Made by a program: the position numbers and the translations under genes
Notes under the pieces: generated by a model
Told to the model about the DNA's origin: nothing
The model's input: the letters and a program-made list of their open reading frames with translations, nothing else
The model's database searches: none
Part shown: positions 55,595 through 64,000 of the stretch, one piece after another
Layout: the number at the start of each line of letters is the position of its first letter
How positions within the stretch are numbered: position 1 is the first letter of the stretch
Assembly (NCBI GenBank): GCA_027924645.1
Contig: BSBN01000242.1
Span: 1,240,001-1,304,000, forward strand
DNA length: 64,000 nt
Reading direction: 5' to 3'
Source: Cunninghamia lanceolata
Taxonomy: Eukaryota; Streptophyta; Pinopsida; Cupressales; Cupressaceae

Positions 55595-58040
55595 TATGGT
55601 CAAGGCTTTCAAATGCTACAGAGAATGGGGTATGAAGGACACGGTCCTCTTGGTTCAAGAAAGGATGGCATCACTGAACCCATCCAACCTCATACCCTGA
55701 CAACCCGAGACACTATAGGGCTAGGATACACTGGAGCACCAGGAAATAACTGAGCAAACAAGAAAAAGGACAAACAACCAGAAACCTCTACTAACAATCT
55801 GGTTGAGCAAATTCAGCGAATGCAACTGAGGAGTGACACAGATTCTAATGAGTACAAATGGCATAGCCTCTCTGAGATGTCTTGTGATGAAAAAGATATC
55901 GACATTGTCCACGAGTATGACCCGACCCATACCAATGAGAGATAAGGTCCAAGGGATAGACCTCTAGAGTCCGACCCGCATAGCAACAATAGTGAAAATC
56001 GTGAGGAAGGAATGATCCCCCCTTAACGGATCCACTAATAGAGAGTACCATCGCAAACTTTGTCTGTGCTTTCAATAACTCTATCTTAACCATCAACACC
56101 GTCAAAATAGACCAACCTTATAATCCCTTACCTTTGATACACCCTGAACTTATCGACTGGGAACTAGAAGGCACCACCCCTGAGCTAGACACCTTTGAAA
56201 ATGACGAAGCCATCATAGATTATCTTGAGCTTAGAGATCATATACCTGGAGGGGACCACAGAGCTGGCTATGCTATTGAACTCAACAAGAAGGCCTATTT
56301 TGGAGAGAGTGCCAAGCCTTTCAGTCATAAAAATATCAAAATAAAAGAATGATCTAACAGTGAAAACCACTCCGCGGCAGTGTTAGATTATCAAAATAGT
56401 AAAAATAAAGATGTATCCAACGGTGAAAACCTCTCTGAGGTGCCGAAGGATGGAAGGCTTGACCCTCTACCCAATCTTACACATCAGGAGAGATCGTCAA
56501 TCTTGATAGAACCAATGGAACCAATCAATGTCAGCACAGGGGATGAGCCTAGAATGATCCACATAGCAAAAGCTCTAACAGAACACGAAAAACCATCATT
56601 TATAGATTTCTTCAAGAGAAAACAAATCAACTTTGCTTGGACATATGCTGACATGCCAGGGCTAGATCCAAATCTTATCATGCATCATTTATCTTTAGCT
56701 CCAGGAGCTAAACCGGTCAAACAAAAACTCAGAAAGATGCATCCACATGTGGCCCTCATGGTAAAGGAAGAGCTAAAGAAACTGCTAGACGTCAGATTTA
56801 TTAGGCCTCTAGACTATCCTAAATGGGTCTCGAACATAGTACCAGTGGCTAAACCAGATGGCAGAGTCTGAATATGCAATGATTTTAGGGACTTGAACAA
56901 ATCTTGTCCAAAAGATGATTTCCCCTTGCCAAACATAGACATGATTGTAGATCTCACGACAGGGCACACTATGCTATCACTCATGGATGGTTTCTCGGGA
57001 TATAACCAAATAAAGATCGCACCAGAAGACCAACACAAGACTGTATTTACATGTCCTTGGGGCACCTACTGTTGGTGTGTCATGCCATTTGGTTTGAAAA
57101 TGCTGATGCAACATATTAGAGAGCCATGATGACAATCTTCCACGACATGATGCACACTATAATGGAAGACTACGTCGACGATATTATGGAAAAATCACTT
57201 ACAAGAGAAGGCCATCTACCAGTACTAGACAAGATCTTCAACAGGTTGGAACAGTTTAATGTGCATCTCAATCCAAAGAAGTGTGTGTTTGAGGTTACAT
57301 CAGGCAAACTACTGGGATACATCGTGTCTACAAATGGTATCGAAGTCAACCTGGCTAAGGTGAAGGCCATCATGGAGATGCCACCTCCTACGAATCTGAC
57401 TCAACTAAGATCCCTACAAGGAAAATTGCAATCTATCAGAAGGTTCATCTCTCAATTGGCAGACAAGTGCCACCCATTTTCTCACCTTCTACACAAGAAT
57501 GTCCCTTTCAAATGGAACGAGTCATGTGAACAGGCATTTCAGCAATTAAAGGAATATCTCATGAAACCACCGGTATTGATGCCACCAATTCAGGGCAAGC
57601 CTCTACTACTGTATATCTCAGCTACACCAACAGCTCTGGGAGCTCTCCTTGCATAGAAAAACTATGACATAAAAGAACAGGCAATCTACTATATCAATCG
57701 AACACTTGTTGGGTATGAATTACAATACACACCTATCGAAAGAGCATGTCTAGCGGTGGTCTTCACCTCACAAAAATGTAGACATTACATGTTGTCACAT
57801 TCTATCAAACTGGTGGCAAAGATCAATCCACTCAAATACCTACTCAACAAGGCAGCTTTAACAGGTAGATTGTCCAAATGGGTCATGCTTCTCAGCGAGT
57901 TCAATATCGAATATGTAGACAGGAAAGCAATCAAAGGCCAAGTACTTGCAGATCAACTGGCAGATGCACCTCTCACAGACGATAGCCCTCTAAGGTTTGA
58001 ATTTCCAAACGAGTCTGTCTTTCACATAACCACAACAATC
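55595..58040 (+). pseudogene. RT and Ty3-type RNase H of the PMD-carrying element
   Basis: Linker pieces to about 56350, then RT: FINFAWTYADMPGLDP-like start, KWVSNIVPVAKPDGRV, a TGA at 56869 (CGA to TGA likely), NDFRDLNKSCPKDDFPLPNI and LMDGFSGYNQIKIAPEDQ. A one-base loss near 57100 and a TAG at 57115-57117 follow, then the catalytic DYVDDI and NPKKCVFEVTSGKLLGYIVS. RNase H starts near 57560 and contains a TAG at 57654-57656 (likely from CAG), then KEQAIYYINRTL, YTPIERACLAVVF and LSKWVMLLSEFNIEY. It ends at TAG 58041-58043. Confidence 0.9.
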
Positions 58041-58043
58041 TAG

Positions 58044-58631
58044 AAAATGTACTTCGATGGCTCATACACCCAGCATGGATCGGGGGCAGGTATCTTATTG
58101 ATCACACCTAATGGAGACACCATTCCCAAATCATACAGATTAATGTTTTCCTGCACTAACAATGTGGCAGAGTATGAAGCCCTAGTCATCGGTATCAAGC
58201 TAGTAGTTGAACGGAATATCAAAGAGCTTCAAGTATATGGCGATTCACAACTAGTCATCAATCAAGTGAATGACGACTACCAAACAAAAGATGAGAAATT
58301 GATCCCTTACAAGAGAATGGTAGTTGACTTCAAAAAATACTTCGTCAAGATCTCTTTTGCACAGATACCAAGGATTGAGAACAAAGCTACAGATGTTATG
58401 GCCACAATCGCCTCTCTCCTCGACATTCCTGATAATCAATCGCGTTATGAGTTCTTGGTAGAGCCAGTGTCCTGTCCTACATACGACACCCCTGAGTCCC
58501 ATATCATTTGCCACATTGTTGGAGCCGATTCCCCCCTCTATGGAAAGATATTTGCCTATCTTAAAGAGAATACCCTCCTCCCTGATCTCTCTAGTAACCA
58601 AAAGAGAACCTTCATCTGTCAGGCATCCTAG
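58044..58631 (+). pseudogene. Extra (archaeal-type) RNase H of the PMD-carrying element
   Basis: Open for ~195 codons: MYFDGSYTQHGSGAGILL, NVAEYEALVIGIKLVVERNI, LQVYGDSQLVINQVN and ENKATDVMATIASLL. The four acidic positions (D, E, D, D) are kept. It lies between the Ty3-type RNase H and integrase, the standard place in Tat elements. Stops flank it on both sides (58041 and 58629). Confidence 0.9.
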
Positions 58632-59778
58632 TATGCCATTGTTGCCAATACCCTATATCGCAGAGGTCTCGATGGTACTCTCCTTAGGTGTCTCGATAGG
58701 CAGGAATATCAAACCACCTTGAGCGAAATACACGATGGTATATGCGGGACCCACTCTAGTGGCCCTACCCTAGCCAAGAAACTCATACGCATGGGGTACT
58801 ACTGGCCAACTATGGAACAAGATTCCTATCATTTTGTAAAGAAGTGCATGAAGTGCCAAATCCATGGGAACCTGATACATGCACCAGCACAGGAGCTACA
58901 GCCATTAATGACTCCTTGGCCTTTCTGTCAGTGGGGACTCGACTTAGTGGGCAAGATTCACCCTCCTTCCTCAAGCGGCCATAAATTCATAATCACTACC
59001 ACAGAGTACTTCACAAAGTGGATTGAAGTTGTGCCCTTAGCTAATATCACAGGCAAACAGATTGCCTCTTTTATCCTGAACTATATCATTTGTCGTTATG
59101 GTGTCCCTTCGGCCATTATCACGGATAACAGATGACCCTTCAAAAACCAAGATGTTAGGGAACTATGTGACAAATTCCATATCCAGCACTACTTTTCAAC
59201 CCCCTATTACCCCCAAGGCAATGGCCAGGCCGAGGCATCAAATAAAACCATTCTAAAAATCCTAAAGAAAATTGTCAATGATACCAGCTGTGATTGGCAT
59301 GTCGTTGTGGGCCTACCGCACAAGCATCCGCACACCCACAGGTGCAACACCATACTCCCTAGTCTATGGATCTGAAGCTATCTTGCCCATTGAATTCAAG
59401 ATTCCATCCTTGCGAGTCTCATTAAAAGGCCTCATATCAGATGAAGAATACAGAGTGACCAGACTTCAAGAGTTAGAGTTCCTCGAAGAGAGAAGGCAAC
59501 AGGCCTTTAACCACCTAAAAGCATATCAGCAACGCATGTCCAAAAGTTACAATCACAGAGTAAAACCCCAAGTTTTCCAAGTTGGTGACCTAGTCCTAAG
59601 AGAAAATCCCAGAAATCAGCAAGACAGAGAAAAGAAAGGAAAGTTTGAACCCAACTGGTTAGGTCCCTATGTCGTCATCGTAGCTTATGGATCGGAGGCA
59701 TATCAATTGGCTACATCTGACGGTGAACTGTTCGATGATCCTATCAACAGCATGCACCTTCACAAGTTCTATACCTGA
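58632..59778 (+). pseudogene. Integrase of the PMD-carrying element
   Basis: Zinc-binding part with GTHSSGPTLAKKLIRMGYYW and CMKCQIHG; core with QWGLDLVGKI (first D), AIITDN (second D) followed by a TGA at 59133-59135, and QGNGQAEASNKTI (E). A frameshift near 59270 leads to the last open frame (59272-59778), which has PYSLVYGSEAILPIE, coiled-coil LQELEFLEERRQQAF, and a GPY/F-type end KGKFEPNWLGPYVV. It ends with TGA at 59776-59778. Confidence 0.9.
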
Positions 59779-61690
59779 CAACCCCAATGTAAGGGAGTCC
59801 TAAAAAAATACAAAAAAAAAATGAAAAAGTGATGAAAAAAACAAAACAAAATAATTAAAAAAAAAACAAAAAACAAAAAAAATCGTCCTCTAGTGAAAAC
59901 CTGGTAAATAGGCACCGTGGATAGGTAACATGATGAAAACCTAGCAAACAGGCGTCATGTGTACTTTTAGCTCCCGTGCAAATAAAAGCAAGTGGTGAAA
60001 ACCTGGTAAACAGGCGCTATCTGCGACAAACCACTTCCTCCATCTATTATGTCTTCATAGCTCTCGTGTCCATCATATCGTTCATCTTGAACTAGTCCTT
60101 TGAACCATTGTCAAACTACGTCACCTCTGAGTTATCACGTAGGCAAGTCCATTCTCAATGCGCCCTCGAGGCTCCCCTTCACTCCACTATCCCATCTATC
60201 CCATATCTGGTCCTTCTATCAATCTAAGTCCATGCTATTTCTGCATCATTTGCCATCGCCTAGGTCTTCGGTCCATCAGGTTCACCCTGAACTACGTTGC
60301 CTCTGCGTCGTCACGTAGGCAAGGCCATTTAGCAATGAGCCCCCGAGGCACTAGGTCAGTCCCTTAGGGTCCGTCTCTCTAGGTCTGTTGTCATCTCACC
60401 CATAATAAATCAATCCTTGTCTAAACTAGGGGCAACTCCTCGACCTAGTTACGGATTTGGATTCTTGAATGCCACATTTTCTTAGAGGATACCAATAAAG
60501 GATGGTGATACCTTTCACTAGACAAGCAAGCGCAGCAACAAGCTACCAAAGCAAAAATCTTGACACAAAAACATCAACCTGTCCAAAGTAGAGCCCCATA
60601 CTGAAACACTCAACCTAATTCTATACCAATTATGGCAAAAGACACATCTAATGCAAGAATGTTTTGTGAAGAGGTTAACTTACAAAGTCTTGAATTTTTG
60701 TCATTATGTCTTCCTATGCTACTCAAGGATGTCAAAAGCTAGAGATGCTATGATGGAGGCATAATATTTTTCTTTGTCTGCTGCTTGTGGATTAAACTTT
60801 AGTAGTGTAACAACTTTTGTCTAACGACATGATCAACAAAAAGATCATCGAGGACTCCGAGGTCTAAACATGAAAAGGGGCAATCCTTGTCTGTTAAAAT
60901 GCAAGAAGTACTTAGGTCATCTAGATTCAAGTTTGACTATGCTTGTATCAACTTGCTATATCAAAATCCATGTAAGGAATACTCAGGTCATCTCGGTCTA
61001 ATTATACCTAGATGCTTGTATTTTCTTACAACATTTCAAAAAGTGAAAAATACTAAAAAGTGCCCAATGATGAAAGCAAAAGCCTTGCAATATCAAGATG
61101 ATAATCCGTATTCATCCCATATCCAACAGTCCATATCATCCATGCAATAAGAAAATCCTGCAGCATATCAAATGAAAGTTAGTCTTTCTTCATCTCTTCT
61201 TCCTCCTATCTGCATCATCTCTGTGTCGACTGAGTACATTTGGACATATCAAAAACATAGCATAGATAGCATATCACAACACATGAGATAGTCATTTACA
61301 TGATTACATCATTTGCATGCATCATAACGTGCATTAGGTCACCCACATACATGTGCATCCATATATCTCATCAAAAAAACCAAAAACATAGACAAATTGC
61401 ATATAGAACTGCATTAAACATTTCCATAACATGCCACATCTGCATTGCATATCAAAATCATATACATCAATCTAGTGAGCATTACATATAAAATAGATTA
61501 CATCCATATCCACATAAGGAAAAACATGAGCATATAGAACATCAATAACTGCATCATCATATAGAATGTAAAAACTGTGTCCAAATGTACAATATGTCAA
61601 CAGTGTCTGTCCAAATCTCTCAGATTCATATCATAAAAATGTATACAAGGAACAACAAAAATGATACATATATAGGCTATGTTAGCCATC
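59779..61690 (+). other. 3' non-coding region of the PMD-carrying element
   Basis: Starts with an A-rich stretch, then GTGAAAACCTGGTAAA(T/C)AGGC three times (59893, about 59932, 59993), a motif common downstream of pol in Tat elements. The rest is AT-rich and non-coding; the plus-strand frames at 60887-61150 and 61300-61779 are not supported. Confidence 0.55.
60111..60351 (+). repeat. Direct repeat with CACGTAGGCAAG(T/G)CCATT
   Basis: AAACTACGTCACCTCTGAGT... at 60114-60174 is repeated as GAACTACGTTGCCTCTGCGT... at 60289-60351, 176 bp apart. Both include TCACGTAGGCAAG and CCCTCGAGGC/CCCCGAGGC. Confidence 0.75.
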
Positions 61691-63617
61691 AAAAATTTGG
61701 TACAAGTATCCAGGTCGGCCTAACCCTGATGCCGAGGAGCACTGCTCCCTGCGTTGCCCTCTCCTCTGTCTCCCCCTGACTACTAGGGGCCCCTCACTGA
61801 TCCCACAGATCGAGACCCACCTGCCCTCTGGGATGCCACAGACTAAGTCCTGAAACTGGGCACCCGCTGATCTGCTGCCACTGCCCCGTGGTATAACCCT
61901 CTGTAGTATTGCGCCTGAGCTTGCACTCGGCCAAGCTCACTCTGTACCTATGTCAGCTGCATCTGTACCTGTTACACCTATGAAACCAAGAAGCTAGATG
62001 TACCATCTGTACCCATAGCCATCACGGTTGCATCTCTCTCTGCCCTCATAGCCCGCATGCTAGCTAAGGCTGCATCTCTCTCTGGATATCTCTGATATTC
62101 ATCCTACGTCTGCATCTCTCTGAGACTCCGCTACTCTTAGATGAGCCCTCAGCTGCCTAATCTGACCTTGTAGGGTGACAATGGCCTGCTGCTGTAAATC
62201 AGGCTGCGGAGCCTGCTGTGCTAGCACTTGCCCTTGTACCTGCTATTGTGCCACCTACTGTGGTGGTGACATCTGCCTTTGCTATCCTACCTCTTGTGCT
62301 GGAACCTGTGCCTGCACTTGTCCTACAGCCTATGGCTGCACAACTGCCTGCTAACCTGAAGGCCCCTCCCCAGACCTCCTCCTCATCTGTCTCGGTCTGC
62401 CACCACCTCCTCCCTCTCCTCCACCATCCCCCTGATCTCCTCCTCCTCCTTCATCCTCCCCTCCTCCTGTCGACTGCACCCTCATCATCTGAATCCTCCT
62501 CGTCGATATGAGGCGCCAACTCTCCTAGTCCTGAGTATCTCAGAAATGGATGTGCGGTGAACCACTCCTCATAGTCTGGCATCATGCCAACGTCCACTAT
62601 CTCCCTCTTCATGGGCCACACTGCATAAGGAATATGTTGGAAGTCTACCAAGGCCTCCTCATATAATGCCACGGGACCCCACCTATACCTCTTTGCATGA
62701 GTCCTGGCAAAACGTGCCTATCCCTGTGGTCTGCCCTGCACTCTACCAAATTGCCTCTAGACCCTACTAACAATCTATCTCTCTAATATGAACTTGGTCC
62801 TCCCAATCAACCACCGAGTCTGAAAGCAATAGGGTAACTCATCGGCCTCATCCTCCCATACCTCACAATTTAGGTATGGGCGCCAGATAACCAGATCTAG
62901 GTTATCGAACGTGTGTCTCCAATACTCCAGCTTCCCCAGCCTATGCTGGGAAATCACACCTACATAGCCGTAACTATAGGGCTCACCCCTCTGCCTGTGA
63001 AATAAACATATCGGTCGGGTGATAGCTATGTGCTCCCATAACCAAAACTGTAAGAGCGACACACCTACTGATAAACTGGATCCTCTATGGTACACTACCT
63101 GATGCATATCTCTGTACAAGTGTGCCAGCAGACACACACCCCATGCATACCATGTCCCATCCGTAATCATGCTCTCTAGCACCCTCCCCCAACCAATCGG
63201 GAAGCCGTGTGACCTCCTATCAGGGCATACTACGCCACCGATCAATCCTGCCACTATGCTCGAGAAGTAGTCATAGCAGTCATGTATGTCCTGCCACGAA
63301 ATCACCTGCTCCACCAACCCCAGGTCATCGAACACGCGTCTGCACTCCTCCAAGCCAGCGTCCCGCTGTGACTCGTACTCAACCAGCTCTCCCTAAATTG
63401 GGAGGTGCAAAATCTGGTACACATCCTCAAGGGTAATCGCCATCTCCCCCGTCGGCAGATGGAATGTGCCATCCTCGCTATGGAATCGTTCCACCGCTGC
63501 GGTCAACATAGCCCGGTTCGCGCGAACCTCAGGTATGAAACAAACATAATGCAGACCCATAGCACCTAGTGCCTCACGATCTATCCCAGTCAACATGTAT
63601 CGCTGCAACAATGGCAA
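61690..63617 (-). pseudogene. Antisense plant mobile domain (PMD) gene with Q-rich tail
   Basis: Read on the minus strand from 63617. The first part has FHLPTGEMAITLEDVYQILH, the hallmark of the PMD (aminotransferase-like/MAIN-like) domain, and a TAG at 63393-63395 interrupts it. The same frame continues through CRRVFDDLGL, CYDYFSSIVAGLIGG, DGTWYAWGVCLLAHLYRDM and WEHIAITRPICL to 62775, then with more stops to an acidic stretch (HIDEEDSDDEGAVDRRRGG, ~62455) and a Gly/Gln-rich, coiled-coil-like tail to about 61690. Most stops are TAG where Gln (CAG) fits. PMD genes are known to be carried by plant transposable elements. The true start may lie upstream of 63617 (63618-63700 is also part of the exon or leader). 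Confidence 0.75.
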
Positions 63618-63879
63618 TGGGAACTGCTCTCATGACATAAGGACATCCTGAATATCCTCCTGCAACCAAGCAAAGCATACCATCAAAGAAATCTATATCC
63701 AAGCAAACCTACTCAAAGAAATCCAACTATCCTATCATTGACTTAACATATCAAATTAATCAAAATAGCATATCATCTCTCGACTAGATTCTCGGCAATC
63801 TCAGAGATCGCTAATCAATTAACGCATCGATCACGATGCCAATTGGGTTAATTTCATTAAGTCAACTGATTTTCCTAGT

Positions 63880-63990
63880 GCAAATGCGCCGATCTAGGTG
63901 GCAAATGTGTTGATCCATATCACATGTGCCGCTTCACCGTGAATGTGCCACCCTTTGATGTGTATGCATCGTTCTGGCACATGAATCGTT
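63880..63990 (-). repeat. GCGCAT-rich repeats, cluster 3 (upstream of the antisense PMD gene)
   Basis: On the minus strand the units read GGCGCATTTGCAC, CACATTTGCCACC, GGCACATGTGATATGG and GGCACATTCACGG, the same family as clusters 1 and 2 but inverted. The cluster lies ~270 bp before the start of the antisense frame and continues towards the window edge. Confidence 0.6.
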
Positions 63991-64000
63991 TCTTATGTCA

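Larger units (their letters stand above)
49682..64000 (+). mobile_element. Tat-type Ty3/gypsy element with antisense PMD gene (runs off the window)
   Basis: 5' LTR at 49682-50699, PBS at 50703, a 2.3-kb leader, gag-protease-RT-RNase H-extra RNase H-integrase at 53017-59778, then a ~4-kb 3' region with leader-type repeats and a decayed plant-mobile-domain gene in antisense. The extra RNase H follows RT/RNase H, the order usual for Ogre/Retand-type Tat elements. The zinc knuckle CX2HX4HX4C and the DGG protease are also Tat features. No 3' LTR is reached, so the element exceeds 14.3 kb. Many stops and frameshifts show that it is inactive. Confidence 0.9.

Noticed and set aside
60100..60370. Plus-strand frames over the direct repeats
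   Set aside because: They run through a duplicated non-coding segment typical of the 3' region of Tat elements.
62218..62511. Plus-strand Pro/Leu/Ser-rich frame
   Set aside because: It is the complement of the Q/G-rich tail of the antisense PMD gene, whose frame is better supported by the PMD motif upstream.

Overview
This is a 64-kb piece of a plant nuclear genome made almost entirely of nested and decayed LTR retrotransposons, with one recognisable host gene. That gene is a complete four-exon gene for the plastid pyruvate dehydrogenase E1 beta subunit, on the minus strand (42287 down to 35468). The plastid-type PDH with a Ser-rich transit peptide, the large introns (up to 3.6 kb), the long LTRs (2-2.7 kb) and the Tat-type Ty3 elements point to a seed plant with a large, repeat-rich genome. 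A gymnosperm (conifer-like) is my best guess, but the sequence does not prove it.

Layout, left to right. 1-1860: end of a decayed minus-strand Ty1/copia element (protease start, gag, PBS, LTR). 1861-2924: unassigned repetitive DNA. 2925-10150: a minus-strand copia-derived element that keeps gag, PBS, a polypurine tract and a ~2-kb LTR but has no pol (a TR-GAG-like non-autonomous element); its gag is split by a 2.7-kb LTR-like insertion (5487-8217). 10151-12007: remnant of a Ty3-type LTR and leader with three PBS-like sites. 12326-32451: a large LTR element (TSD CATTC, LTRs ~2.3 kb, tRNA-Met PBS) whose interior holds a gag remnant, a coiled-coil piece resembling host WEB1-family proteins, and unknown coding-like sequence, but no pol. 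Its 5' LTR was split by a younger, almost intact Tat-like Ty3 element (14254-26327, TSD CCGCC, 2.67-kb LTRs about 1% apart). 32452-35300: target sequence and unassigned DNA. 35301-42400: the PDH gene. 42400-44489: intergenic. 44490-49681: a badly deleted relative of the young Tat-like element. 49682-64000 (running off the end): another Tat element inserted into the previous one's 3' LTR, carrying sense gag-pol and a decayed antisense gene with a plant mobile domain (PMD).

The most interesting observations concern retrotransposon architecture. The young element places its extra archaeal-type RNase H between protease and RT, while the element at 49682 has it after RT/RNase H. One element carries a probable captured WEB1-like coiled coil. 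An antisense PMD gene is preceded by the same GCGCAT-rich degenerate repeats found ahead of gag. The young LTR has four perfect TGACGTCA sites upstream of a TATA box. Nothing here resembles a prokaryotic system, and no tRNA, rRNA or CRISPR was found. All homology calls come from reading the sequence, without database searches.
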